A stretch of 23,992 nt of DNA from NCBI GenBank assembly GCA_958437935.1, contig CAUBPS010000023.1, positions 1 through 23,992 on the forward strand. Direction: 5' to 3'. Positions 1 through 7,817 of this stretch are shown here, piece after piece. The translations under genes were made by a program, and so were the position numbers. This stretch comes from an uncultured Collinsella sp. (lineage in GTDB: Bacteria > Actinomycetota > Coriobacteriia > Coriobacteriales > Coriobacteriaceae). Under the pieces are notes generated by a model that saw only the letters and a list, made by a program, of their open reading frames with translations, did not search any database and was not told where the DNA came from. Each line of letters opens with the position of its first letter. The first letter of the stretch is position 1.

Positions 1-53
1 CTGCGGGAACGGCTCATCTGCTCAATGTGTTCGGCTGAGATCGGAAATCAACC
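1..53 (+). repeat. 53-bp inverted repeat, left copy
   Basis: These 53 bases are identical to the reverse complement of 23938-23990 at the other end of the window. At the right end the repeat covers the upstream region, start codon and first codons of the MGMT-family gene. Here the same start codon (ATG at 25) opens a short reading frame that leads into the aminotransferase. The copies diverge after base 53. It may be a real inverted repeat or an assembly feature at contig ends. Confidence 0.9.
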
Positions 54-144
54 AAAGAGTTTTTCGGATCCATTTCGAGCATTTCCCACCGGTTTCATAG
101 GAGTAAACTTGCCCCACTGCAAATGCTCGAAAGGACAAGCATGA
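25..144 (+). CDS. possible 39-codon leader ORF overlapping the aminotransferase start
   Basis: An open frame starts at ATG 25 inside the left inverted repeat and ends at TGA 142-144. It overlaps the aminotransferase start as ATGA. The first ten residues equal the N-terminus of the MGMT-family protein at the right end because both come from the same repeat; the rest resembles no family I know. There is no clear ribosome binding site. It could be a translationally coupled leader peptide, but chance is likelier. Confidence 0.15.
   Translation: MCSAEIGNQPKSFSDPFRAFPTGFIGVNLPHCKCSKGQA
73..132 (+). promoter_or_regulatory. 12-bp inverted repeat reaching the aminotransferase ribosome binding site
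   Basis: TTTCGAGCATTT (73-84) and AAATGCTCGAAA (121-132) are perfect inverted complements separated by 36 bases. The right arm overlaps the first bases of the AAAGGA Shine-Dalgarno (130-135) and covers the alternative ATG at 123. In RNA this would hide part of the binding site; in DNA it could be a repressor operator. The repeat is directly seen; the regulatory role is inferred. Confidence 0.5.
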
Positions 145-1322
145 AAGAACTCTCCAACCGCACGGCGACATTTACCGATTCGGTCATCCGCCGCATGACG
201 CGCATCTCCAATAAGTACGGCGCCGTCAACCTCTCGCAGGGCTTCCCTGACTTCGATCCTCCGGCGCAGCTGCTCAATAGCCTGGGCATCATCGCCACCG
301 ACCCCAAGCCGCTCTACCATCAGTACTCCATCACCTGGGGCTCCCTGGCCATGCGCGAGGCGCTTGCTGCCAAGCAGGAGCATTTTATGGGCATGCCGAT
401 CAACCCCAATGAGAACATCGTGATCACCTGCGGCTCAACTGAGGCCATGATGGCCGCCATGATGACGGTCACAAACCCCGGAGACAAGGTCGTCATCTTC
501 TCGCCGTTCTATGAGAACTACGGCGCCGACACGATCCTTTCGGGTGCCGAGCCCATCTACGTGCCGCTCAACCCGCCTGCGTTCGACTTTGACCGTGAGG
601 TGCTCGAGGCGGCCTTCCGCGACAACGATCCCAAGGCGATCGTCCTGTGCAACCCGTCCAACCCCTGTGGCAAGGTCTTTACGCGCGAGGAGCTCACCTT
701 TATCGCCGACCTCTGCAAACAGTACGACGCCTACTGCATCACCGACGAGGTATACGAGCACATCGTCTACGCGCCCCATGAGCACGTCTATATGGCCACG
801 CTGCCCGGCATGTTCGAGCGAACCATCAGCTGCAGCTCGCTGTCTAAGACGTACTCCATCACCGGCTGGCGTCTGGGCTACACCATCGCCCCGGCCCAGA
901 TCACCGAGCGTATCAAGAAGGTCCACGACTTTCTCACCGTGGGTGCCGCCGCTCCCCTGCAGGAAGCCGTTGTCACCGCCCTCAACTTCGACGACAGCTA
1001 TTACGATGAGGTCCTTAACCTCTATACCGCCAAACGCGACCTGTTCTGCCAGGGGCTCGATAGCATCGGTCTTGAGCATAACGTGCCGCAGGGCGCCTAC
1101 TACGTCATGATGGACATCTCTGAGTTTGGCTATGACAGCGACCTCGAATTCTGCGAGGACCTCGCATCCAAGGTGGGCGTGGGCGCCGTGCCCGGCTCGA
1201 GCTTCTTCCGCGAGCCCGTCAACCATCTGATTCGTTTCCACTTTGCCAAGCGAGACGAGACGCTTAACGCGGCGCTGGAGAACCTCAAGTCGTTACGTGA
1301 TAAAATCAAGCCGCGCGGGTAA
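141..1322 (+). CDS. class I/II pyridoxal-phosphate aminotransferase
   Basis: A fold-type I PLP aminotransferase of the aspartate/kynurenine/methionine aminotransferase group, 393 residues. It moves an amino group from an amino acid to a 2-oxo acid in the cytoplasm. The PLP-binding lysine is K236 in SSLSKTYSITGWRLGY. Other family motifs are NLSQGFPDF near residue 25, the NPSNPCGK stretch, TDEVYEH, and the C-terminal RFHFAK with the arginine expected to bind the substrate carboxylate. I chose ATG 141 over ATG 123 because AAAGGA lies five bases upstream of 141. The length is normal. The exact substrate cannot be read from sequence. The gene stands alone and ends at a strong intrinsic terminator; its 5' region carries a 12-bp inverted repeat that may control translation. 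Confidence 0.93.
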   Translation: MKELSNRTATFTDSVIRRMTRISNKYGAVNLSQGFPDFDPPAQLLNSLGIIATDPKPLYHQYSITWGSLAMREALAAKQEHFMGMPINPNENIVITCGSTEAMMAAMMTVTNPGDKVVIFSPFYENYGADTILSGAEPIYVPLNPPAFDFDREVLEAAFRDNDPKAIVLCNPSNPCGKVFTREELTFIADLCKQYDAYCITDEVYEHIVYAPHEHVYMATLPGMFERTISCSSLSKTYSITGWRLGYTIAPAQITERIKKVHDFLTVGAAAPLQEAVVTALNFDDSYYDEVLNLYTAKRDLFCQGLDSIGLEHNVPQGAYYVMMDISEFGYDSDLEFCEDLASKVGVGAVPGSSFFREPVNHLIRFHFAKRDETLNAALENLKSLRDKIKPRG

Positions 1323-1350
1323 GGACGGCCCGGCAACTAAAGCAACCAAA

Positions 1351-1390
1351 GAAGCCTCGCACCGCCCGCCGCGTTGCGAGGCTTCTTTTT
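1351..1390 (+). terminator. intrinsic terminator of the aminotransferase gene
   Basis: A perfect 11-bp stem, GAAGCCTCGCA (1351-1361) with TGCGAGGCTTC (1375-1385), is followed by five T. It lies 28 bases after the stop codon and separates the aminotransferase from the sugar kinase. Confidence 0.92.
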
Positions 1391-1397
1391 ATAGCGC

Positions 1398-1425
1398 TTT
1401 CTTAAATGGTTTAGAGCTCTATACT
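1398..1425 (+). promoter_or_regulatory. possible promoter of the ROK kinase
   Basis: TATACT at 1420-1425 is a good -10 match, in the short gap between the preceding terminator and the kinase start. The -35 (TTTCTT at 1398, 16-base spacer) is weak. The terminator upstream requires a promoter somewhere here. Confidence 0.45.
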
Positions 1426-1463
1426 TTAGTCACGGAGCAACTCGTCCCAGAGAGAGGAATACT

Positions 1464-2354
1464 ATGGCAGAACAGCAGCTTATCGGAGCGCTCGAGGCCG
1501 GCGGCACCAAGATGGTCTGCGCCACGGGCTATGCAGACGGTACGGTCCTGGAGCGCGAGCAGATCGCGACCACGACCCCGCAGGAGACCGTCGAGGCCGT
1601 CAACGCGTGGTTTGCCGACAAGGGCATCGCCGCACTGGGCATCGGCGCCTTTGGCCCCACCGCAGTCAACCCCGCGTCGCCCCAATACGGCAAGATCCTG
1701 GAGACGCCCAAAACGGCATGGCGCTACTTTGATCTGCTGGGCACCATCCAAAACGAGCTCAACATTCCCTGTGGCTACGACACCGACGTCAACGTTGCCT
1801 GCTTGGGCGAGGTCACCTTTGGTTGCGCCCAGGGCCTCACCGACGTGGTCTACCTGACCATCGGCACCGGCGTGGGCGCCGGCGTGCTCTCGGGCGGTAA
1901 GCTCGTGCACGGCATGATGCATCCCGAGGCCGGCCACATCCTGGTCACGCGCGACCCGCGCGACACCATCGGCGAGCATAGCGCCTGCCCCTTCCATGAC
2001 AACTGCCTCGAGGGCCTCATCGCCGGCCCTGGCGTTAAAAAGCGCTGGGATGGCAAGAGCGCCGGAGACATGGCCGATGACCCGGAGGCCATGGACCTGC
2101 TCGCAGGCTATCTGGCACAGGCGCTCATGACCTACACGCTGTGCTACGCACCGCAAAAGATCATCATCGGCGGCGGCGTGGCCGACCACACCCCCATCGT
2201 GCCGCTCGCACGCAAAAAGTGCGCCGAGATGCTCAACGGCTATATCGTCACGCCCGAGGTCAACGACATCGATTCCTATATTGTCAACAACAGCCTCGAG
2301 GGCAAGCAGGGCATCATGGGCTGCCTGGCCCTGGGCGCACAGGCGCTTCAGTAG
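1464..2354 (+). CDS. ROK-family fructokinase-type sugar kinase
   Basis: An ATP-dependent hexose kinase of the ROK family, 296 residues. It most resembles the bacterial fructokinase branch (fructose to fructose-6-phosphate). The N-terminal phosphate-binding motif is GALEAGGTKM. The catalytic region includes GYDTDVNVACLGE, with the expected base Asp, followed by TIGTGVGAGV. The zinc-binding segment H172-x2-C175-x2-H178-x2-C181, followed by LEGL, is typical of this branch. AGAGAGGA precedes ATG 1464 at good spacing. The gene is monocistronic, with its own terminator downstream at 2437. No transport or glycosidase gene lies beside it, so the natural sugar (fructose, glucose or mannose) is uncertain. 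The family assignment is strong and the substrate is inferred. Confidence 0.9.
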   Translation: MAEQQLIGALEAGGTKMVCATGYADGTVLEREQIATTTPQETVEAVNAWFADKGIAALGIGAFGPTAVNPASPQYGKILETPKTAWRYFDLLGTIQNELNIPCGYDTDVNVACLGEVTFGCAQGLTDVVYLTIGTGVGAGVLSGGKLVHGMMHPEAGHILVTRDPRDTIGEHSACPFHDNCLEGLIAGPGVKKRWDGKSAGDMADDPEAMDLLAGYLAQALMTYTLCYAPQKIIIGGGVADHTPIVPLARKKCAEMLNGYIVTPEVNDIDSYIVNNSLEGKQGIMGCLALGAQALQ

Positions 2355-2436
2355 CAGACGCACCCACAGGGCGTGGCGCGCCCGGCAAATCCGACCTACG
2401 GAACGACGCCACCACGCCTCATATAAGCCCTCAAAT

Positions 2437-2483
2437 AAAAAAGGCCGCCTAGGACCAAACAATACGTCCTAGGCGGCCTTTTT
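2437..2483. terminator. bidirectional intrinsic terminator between convergent genes
   Basis: A perfect 13-bp stem, GGCCGCCTAGGAC (2443-2455) with GTCCTAGGCGGCC (2466-2478), has six A on the left and five T on the right, so it can stop transcription from both sides. The right arm and T-run encode the last codons and stop (2469-2471) of the VanZ-family gene on the - strand. Confidence 0.93.
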
Positions 2484-2918
2484 AGCGCACATCAGCGACC
2501 GTAAGAGATATCGGAGCACAACGCCCGTTGCCGCTCCACAGCAGTCGATCATCACATCGGTGATCATGCCAGCGCGTCCCGGCACAAAGAGCTGAATCGT
2601 CTCGTCGATCGAGGGAATCAGCAGCAGGAACACCGCCGTGGGCAGCAGCACGTCAAAGGTGCGCCGGCCCTCAAAATCAAAGGCGTGCGTTGCCAGGATG
2701 CCGAGCACCATATACTCGGTAAAATGCGCGCACTTGCGAACAACAAAGTTGGTCACCCATTCATATGGAAGTCCCACGCTGTGCAGGAAACCGCGGATAG
2801 CTTCCATGACCGTTAGGCTCAGCGAGCCCGACCCCGAGCCGGGAACCAGCGAATTGCCCCAGATCAAGAGCGCCATCAGGCAGGTTACAACCGCCCATTT
2901 TCGATTGATCTTAACCAT
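2469..2918 (-). CDS. VanZ-family membrane protein
   Basis: A 149-residue integral membrane protein of the VanZ-like family, named for the teicoplanin-resistance protein; most members have no known function. About four hydrophobic segments are visible: near residues 7-25, around 70-80, near 90-103 and near 123-138. Conserved family features are RKCAHFTEYMVLG in the second quarter and DETIQLFVPGRAGMITDVMID toward the end, the latter typical of VanZ domains. The start ATG is seven bases after the stop of the upstream membrane gene, and GGAGG lies in that gene's last codons, so the two genes are probably co-transcribed and coupled. The last codons run into the bidirectional terminator. An antibiotic-resistance role should not be assumed from the family name. 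Confidence 0.85.
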   Translation of the reverse strand: MVKINRKWAVVTCLMALLIWGNSLVPGSGSGSLSLTVMEAIRGFLHSVGLPYEWVTNFVVRKCAHFTEYMVLGILATHAFDFEGRRTFDVLLPTAVFLLLIPSIDETIQLFVPGRAGMITDVMIDCCGAATGVVLRYLLRSLMCAKKAA

Positions 2919-2925
2919 GCAGAAG

Positions 2926-4326
2926 TTATGCCTCCGCGCGGAGCGGCGCGAAGCTGGCGGTACCGCCCTCGATAACGCTCAGATAGGCACAGCCCGTACG
3001 CTTGGCGGTTGAGGACTGCAGGCGCTCGATCTCTTCCTCGAGGATCTGATTGACGCGCTCGTGACGACGGTTTTCCATAATGCCGGCGGCAATAGCCTCG
3101 GCCCGCTCGATGCTCTCGCGCGAGATACGGGCAGTATCCTCGGGGAACACAGCGCTGTGACGGCCGACATAGGCGGGGGCAGCAGGCTGAGGGGCAGCGA
3201 CGGGAGCGGGGGCTGCAACAGGAGCAGGCTCGTCAATCTCATCCAGAATCGCGGTGGCGGCGGCCCACATGTCCTCGTGGCCCGAGTAATCGGCCATGGG
3301 AACATCAACCTCGAGCGAGGCATCCGGAAGGTCGCCGGTGTCGATGCGATCTTGGGCATCAATCGATGCGGTGATGGCTGCAGGCTCATCGAGGTCATCG
3401 AGATCGATATCCGCGGCACCGGAGATGATAGGCATGCTGGCGAGGTTTACATTGTACGGCGCAGCCTCAGCCGCCTGCTGCTGGGCAGGAGCGCCCCACA
3501 GCGAGCTTTCGGCGGCACGGCGGGCGGCAACGGCCTCCTCGTCCGCGGCCATGGCTTCATCAACGTACGAATTGTCGGCAGAAGCGTTCGCGTCCGCCGA
3601 GGTAGCGCTGTAGGCGTTATTGGCTGCCGCGTTGGCGACGAGTGCCACGAAAGCCGCCGTGCTGCCCGCAGGGGCGGCCTGGGAGCCAGACACGGCGCGT
3701 GCCGCGGCGGCGATGTCGTCGCGATTGAAGGAGCCGGTCTGCCCGCCGTTGGTGAGCTCGTCGATGGCGACTTGATAGACGTCGCGCGAGTGTGCAGGGT
3801 CGCAGCTCACTGGCGAATCGTCGTCGAGCATACTGTCGATCATGGACCAAGCCTCGTCCTCGTCCATAGCATCTGCGGCTCGAGCGATGGTAGGAACACC
3901 ATCATCGGCATGACGGCGCTGGAACGCACCAGTCAGGCCGGAAAGGAATGCCGAGGTAGACTGCTCCGCCTGAGCCTGAGAAGCAGAAGCCGCAGCGTAA
4001 GGAGTCGAATCCTGCTGCTGAGCTGGAATCGAGGCGGTCTTGAACTCGCTTTGATGCTGATTGAGATTGGCGGCACCGCCCATGGCATCGGGTTGGAACA
4101 GACGCTCTTCACGCTGCGCACGATACTCGGAGATACCCAGCGAGGCGGCATAGATACCCACGCCCGCCACCGCGCCCACGGCGAAGGGAACCGCACCCGC
4201 CACGACCGTCTCGTTCACAGACGAAAACGGCAGCGTCGCGGCATACATAACCACGGGAGCGGCAAGGCCGATCCCGCACGAAAGTCCTGCAAGGACTGCT
4301 CGTTGTGTTGCATCAGAAGAAGCCAT
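2926..4326 (-). CDS. unrecognised Ala-rich membrane-anchored protein
   Basis: I do not recognise this 466-residue protein. Two hydrophobic segments, near residues 10-33 and 40-65, form a hairpin-like N-terminal anchor. A short basic/acidic patch (EYRAQREERLF) follows. The middle, about residues 80-390, is rich in Ala, Asp, Ser and Pro, with APAPVAAP-like repeats, and is probably disordered and acidic. The C-terminal 75 residues look more ordered: a charged helix (SRESIERAEAIAAGIMENRRHERVNQ, given here only as a landmark in two parts: SRESIERAEAI and RRHERVNQILEEEIERL) and a short conserved-looking end. ATG 4326 was chosen over an upstream ATG at 4353 because GGGGAG lies just before it. It is first in an apparent operon with the VanZ-family gene. 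A cell-envelope role is a guess from membrane topology alone. Confidence 0.8.
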   Translation of the reverse strand: MASSDATQRAVLAGLSCGIGLAAPVVMYAATLPFSSVNETVVAGAVPFAVGAVAGVGIYAASLGISEYRAQREERLFQPDAMGGAANLNQHQSEFKTASIPAQQQDSTPYAAASASQAQAEQSTSAFLSGLTGAFQRRHADDGVPTIARAADAMDEDEAWSMIDSMLDDDSPVSCDPAHSRDVYQVAIDELTNGGQTGSFNRDDIAAAARAVSGSQAAPAGSTAAFVALVANAAANNAYSATSADANASADNSYVDEAMAADEEAVAARRAAESSLWGAPAQQQAAEAAPYNVNLASMPIISGAADIDLDDLDEPAAITASIDAQDRIDTGDLPDASLEVDVPMADYSGHEDMWAAATAILDEIDEPAPVAAPAPVAAPQPAAPAYVGRHSAVFPEDTARISRESIERAEAIAAGIMENRRHERVNQILEEEIERLQSSTAKRTGCAYLSVIEGGTASFAPLRAEA

Positions 4327-4462
4327 GAGCTCTCCCCATCTTCCAGCACCCAAATCGCATCATTCAGTTGGCTGCGCGAGAGAAGATGAAGCGGGGCTAT
4401 GCCCCAAAGCAACGGTATATGGTTCGTTTCATCTGCGTTTTCCGTCGCGAAGCTTAAACGCT

Positions 4463-4491
4463 ATTATGCGAAACCGCCCTGTCGATTGCAA
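4463..4491 (-). promoter_or_regulatory. predicted promoter for the Ala-rich membrane protein operon
   Basis: On the - strand, TTGCAA (4486-4491) and CATAAT (4463-4468) are separated by 17 bases, a good sigma-70-type arrangement. Transcription would start near 4456, giving a leader of about 130 bases before ATG 4326. Confidence 0.55.
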
Positions 4492-4570
4492 GCGACGATG
4501 TCGGATTGAAACGGGAAACCTGCTGCTTGCCAGTCCTATGGTCAAAAATAAGCGCGGAGCGGCGATATAG

Positions 4571-4602
4571 AAAAGGGCCGAGGCTCAAAGCCCCGACCCT
4601 TT
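4571..4602 (-). terminator. intrinsic terminator downstream of rho
   Basis: On the - strand, AAAGGGTCGGGGC pairs with GCCTCGGCCCTTT around a five-base loop, with a short U-run (4571-4574) after it. It lies 37 bases past the rho stop and insulates rho from the membrane-protein operon promoter. Confidence 0.85.
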
Positions 4603-4639
4603 ATTGCATTGATGACTATCGCTGCGTGTGGATGACAAC

Positions 4640-7213
4640 CTAGAACGTCTGCTCGTAGTCGCTGTGCTTTTTGGCCGAACGCACCAAGAACTCCTGGTTG
4701 GTATTGGTGCCCTTAAGACCCTTGATAAACGATGCGGCCGCGCGCTCGGTGTTGTTCATGCCGGCAAGAATGCGACGCAGACCAAAGACAAACGGACGCA
4801 TCTGCTCGTCGACCAACAGGTCCTCATTACGCGTACCGGAGGCAACGGGGTCGATAGCCGGGAAGATACGGCGGTCGGCCAGGTCGCGGTCGAGCTTAAG
4901 CTCCATGTTGCCGGTGCCCTTGAACTCCTCAAAGATGACCTCGTCCATCTTGGAACCAGTGTCGATGAGGGCAGAGGCCAGGATGGTGAGCGAGCCACCG
5001 TTCTCGATATTACGGGCTGCGCCCAGGAAGCGCTTGGGAGGATACAGTGCCGCCGAATCGACGCCGCCCGAAAGGATGCGGCCTGAGGCGGGCGCCGCCA
5101 AGTTGTAGGCGCGGGCAAGACGCGTGATGGAGTCGAGCACCACCACGACATCGCCGCCCAGCTCCACGATGCGCTTGGCGCGCTCGATGACGAGCTCTGC
5201 CACGCGAGTGTGGTTGTCGGCGGGCATATCGAAGGTCGACGCCACAACCTCGCCCTTGATGGAACGCTGCATATCGGTGACCTCTTCGGGGCGCTCGTCG
5301 ACGAGCAGGCAGATGAGGTGCACCTCGGGGTTGTTAATCGAGATAGACTGGCAGATCTTCTTGAGGATCGTGGTCTTGCCGGCCTTGGGCGGGGACACGA
5401 TCAGGCCACGCTGACCCTTGCCGATCGGCGACACGATGTCGATGGCGCGACCGGTAATGGAGTCCTTGCCGTGCTCCATGCGCAGCGGCTCGTTGGGATA
5501 GACCGGGGTGAGGTCGCCGAACTTGGGGCGGTTGCGAATCTGCTCGGGGTCCAGACCGTTGACGGTCGTGATTTTGGCGAGGCCGGCGCGCTTGTCGCCG
5601 CCGCGCGAAGGACGCAGCGAGCCCTCGATGACGTCGCCCGTGCGCAGGCGCGCTGAGCGGATGAGGTAGGCGGGCACGAAGGCGTCGTCGTTGGACTTCA
5701 TGTAGCCATGGGCGTGGATGATGCCGGAGCTGTCCGGGCGAATCTGCAGAATGCCCTTGATGTCGCGGAAGCCCTCTGCCTTCGCGGCGGTGACGTAGAT
5801 CTCCTCGACGAGCTCGGCTTTCTTCTTGCCGGTCGTCTCGATCTCGAACTCCTTGGCCTTCTCGCGCAGTTCGGCGACCTTCATGGCAGCGAGCTCCTCG
5901 CGCGAAAGCGTGGGCTCGGTGGGGGCGGCGTTGCGCTCCTTGTTGCGCTGTTTGCGATCGCGCTGACGGTTGCGACGGTCGTTGTTGCGCTCGTCCTTGC
6001 GATCGTTGCGCTCCTCGTTGCGCTTGTGCTGGCGACGGTTGGAACGAGTGCCGTCTTCGCCCTCAGCGGGGGCGGCACCATCGGTTGCGGCGGCGCCGGC
6101 ATTGGCCGCAGCGGCGTCATTGGCCTCGGCGCCGGAATCAATCTGCGCTTCGGCATCAGTCTGCTGCTCGGACGCCTTGGCCTTAGCGGACTTCTTACGA
6201 CCGCGCTTGGGCTTCTCGGACGCAGACTGTTCGACGTCTTGGGGCTCGGCGGCATCAGTCGATGCATCGGCGGTCGTCTCGGCGGAATCCTCGGACGCAC
6301 CCTTCTTGGCAGCCTTGGCCTTGGACGTGCGCTTAGCAGCAGTACGATGGCTGCGACCAGGACGGACGTCGGCGGGCTCGGCATCGGCGGGAGCGGCCTC
6401 GGAAGTCGTAGCATCCTGAACGGGTGCATCGACAGCAGTTGCAGACTCGGCGGTCGCCGCAGCATCCCGAGCAGCTGCGGCTGCGGCTGCGGCCTTCTCT
6501 GCCTCGACGAAGGCCTTGGGCTTGCGACCGCGACGGTGCGGGCGCAAAGCCGGATCGACAACGGGAACTTCGCTGGCCTCGACAGACGCAGCGTGCTCAG
6601 CAGGCGATGCGCCCTCCCCTGCCGTGGAACGGACCGAAGCCTCAGTGAGCTCGGGGGTTACCTGTTCAGCAACCTGCTCGGCCTTAACAGCCGTGCGACG
6701 GCGTGTGCGCGTTGCCGGCTTCTCGGTCGGCAGGTCGGCGGCAGGGGTCTCGGTGGCGGCAGGGGTCTCGGGCACAGACGGAGCTGCAAGCTCGGTCAGA
6801 GCCGCGGCCTCGCGCTCGGCAGCACGACGGCGGGCGCGCACCACCTGAGCCTCGCTAATCTGCGCCAACGCACGTGCCTGCGCGACCTCATCGGAAATCG
6901 ACGCCGAGGAGTCAGCTGCAACGGTGCGCTTGGCGCGCGTCGTGCGCGTGGTACGGCGCTTGGGCTTGGTGACCTCCTCGCCGTCAGCGGCAGGCTTGGC
7001 CGTGCGGCGCATGCGCTTGGGCTTTGCCGGAGCAGCCTCCTCACCAGTTGCAGGCACGGCCTTCTCAGCCGCTGAAGGCGTAGGCGTCGAAGCAGCCTTA
7101 GACGTCTCAGGAGCCGAGGCTTGCGCGGGCGCCGCGACCTGGTCCGACGCAACCGGTGCAGCGGGAGCGGCTTGCGTCGTCGTTATTTCGTTTTCTTGCT
7201 GTTGATCAGACAC
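4640..7213 (-). CDS. rho: transcription termination factor Rho with long N-terminal extension
   Basis: Rho is a hexameric RNA helicase that ends transcription by loading on C-rich RNA and using ATP to reach RNA polymerase. The 857-residue product is about twice the E. coli length (419). The last ~425 residues are the conserved core: Rho N-terminal domain (MKVAELREKAKEF), RNA-binding cold-shock-like domain (GILQIRPDSSGIIH), Walker A PPKAGKTT near residue 607, Walker B VVVVLDSITR near 692, and the LSGGVD and GTGNMEL regions. The first ~430 residues are low-complexity, rich in Ala, Glu, Thr, Lys and Arg, with several AT-hook-like RGRK/RRGRKPK patches and an Arg/Asn/Asp-rich stretch (RNDRKDERNNDRRNRQRD) just before the core. 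Such extensions are known in actinomycete Rho. The start is GTG with only a weak AAAGAAAG upstream. A ~140-base leader precedes it, compatible with autoregulation. Confidence 0.97.
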   Translation of the reverse strand: MSDQQQENEITTTQAAPAAPVASDQVAAPAQASAPETSKAASTPTPSAAEKAVPATGEEAAPAKPKRMRRTAKPAADGEEVTKPKRRTTRTTRAKRTVAADSSASISDEVAQARALAQISEAQVVRARRRAAEREAAALTELAAPSVPETPAATETPAADLPTEKPATRTRRRTAVKAEQVAEQVTPELTEASVRSTAGEGASPAEHAASVEASEVPVVDPALRPHRRGRKPKAFVEAEKAAAAAAAARDAAATAESATAVDAPVQDATTSEAAPADAEPADVRPGRSHRTAAKRTSKAKAAKKGASEDSAETTADASTDAAEPQDVEQSASEKPKRGRKKSAKAKASEQQTDAEAQIDSGAEANDAAAANAGAAATDGAAPAEGEDGTRSNRRQHKRNEERNDRKDERNNDRRNRQRDRKQRNKERNAAPTEPTLSREELAAMKVAELREKAKEFEIETTGKKKAELVEEIYVTAAKAEGFRDIKGILQIRPDSSGIIHAHGYMKSNDDAFVPAYLIRSARLRTGDVIEGSLRPSRGGDKRAGLAKITTVNGLDPEQIRNRPKFGDLTPVYPNEPLRMEHGKDSITGRAIDIVSPIGKGQRGLIVSPPKAGKTTILKKICQSISINNPEVHLICLLVDERPEEVTDMQRSIKGEVVASTFDMPADNHTRVAELVIERAKRIVELGGDVVVVLDSITRLARAYNLAAPASGRILSGGVDSAALYPPKRFLGAARNIENGGSLTILASALIDTGSKMDEVIFEEFKGTGNMELKLDRDLADRRIFPAIDPVASGTRNEDLLVDEQMRPFVFGLRRILAGMNNTERAAASFIKGLKGTNTNQEFLVRSAKKHSDYEQTF

Positions 7214-7357
7214 AGTGTTTGCTCAACTTTCTTTTCAAGCCCTGTGATCACATGCTCCCTGCATAAACCTTCAGGGCGGCTAAACAGTCTAGCTCCGTCA
7301 AATACCGACGGACATCATTGATCTGTATCGAGATATTTGCGTCATATACGCAGCGTT

Positions 7358-7385
7358 AGTGTAACACAACCGCCGCCACCTGCAA
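7358..7385 (-). promoter_or_regulatory. possible rho promoter
   Basis: On the - strand, TTGCAG (7380-7385) and TACACT (7358-7363) are 16 bases apart. Transcription would start near 7351 and give a leader of about 138 bases. That leader contains two small hairpins: CCGTC/GACGG near 7295-7311 and CCCTG/CAGGG near 7257-7276. The match is modest. Confidence 0.35.
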
Positions 7386-7496
7386 CTTAGTCATTGGGGA
7401 CGTTCTTAAACGACTAGTCAAAAGGGACACTCCTCCTCAAAAGCGCCTTGAGATGTCGCGCCAGAGGAGTGAAGCCGTGGCACCCGGAATAGCCGC

Positions 7497-7656
7497 GCCA
7501 CGAATCGCGCCCATCTACTACGTTTGCCCCCGAGCCCCTGACCATACCCTTGTTTTTTCAAAAACAACGAGTCTGCTACCTGCGGTTTTAATATCGTACT
7601 TTTCGGCATGGTTCGGGATATGCGTCCAAACGTAGGAGATGAGCCCAATTCGTGGC
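7497..7656. repeat. imperfect palindromic element, possibly MITE-like
   Basis: The 30-base arms 7497-7526 and 7627-7656 match as inverted complements at 26 of 30 positions. Both include GCCACGAAT at the outer end and CTACGTTTG at the inner end. Weaker symmetry continues inward (GACCATACC against ACCATGCC in reverse). The ~160-base unit has no coding capacity. Confidence 0.65.
7541..7590 (+). repeat. 50-base direct repeat, copy 1
   Basis: Begins ACCATACCCT, includes a TTTTCAA(A/G)AAACAA segment and CTACCTGCGG, and ends in GTTTTA. It aligns over its full length with 7768-7817 with scattered differences. It lies inside the palindromic element at 7497-7656. Confidence 0.65.
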
Positions 7657-7767
7657 GGACGGTATCCCGCCACCCCTCCGCGAGACAAAAATGATCCATT
7701 TTCCTCCGTCCCCAAGGGACAATTTTCAAAACTACGCCGGATTACGCGGCCAGAATGCTGCAAGCCA

Positions 7768-7817
7768 ACCATACCCTGCATTTTCAAGAAACAATAAGCC
7801 ATCTACCTGCGGGTTTA
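7768..7817 (+). repeat. 50-base direct repeat, copy 2
   Basis: Second copy of the 7541-7590 repeat in the same orientation, 227 bases downstream. The shared blocks are ACCATACCCT, TTTTCAAGAAACAA and CTACCTGCGG. It lacks the flanking inverted arms of copy 1. Confidence 0.65.

Noticed and set aside
435..1241. 268-codon open frame on the - strand inside the aminotransferase
   Set aside because: It is antisense to a clear gene, has no family resemblance, and reflects high-GC codon structure.
2469..2918. Glycopeptide resistance locus inferred from VanZ
   Set aside because: No vanHAX, vanR or vanS genes are present; VanZ-family proteins are common in non-resistant bacteria.
3061..4389. 442-codon + strand frame opposite the Ala-rich membrane protein
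   Set aside because: Its product has an arginine/glycine shadow composition without domains. The - strand frame has a ribosome binding site, promoter, TM segments and coupling to the VanZ gene.
5708..7075. 455-codon + strand frame opposite rho
   Set aside because: Low-complexity shadow of the rho extension; no start signal or homology.
7541..7817. CRISPR-like array upstream of rho
   Set aside because: There are only two diverged copies with a 177-base gap, and no cas genes.
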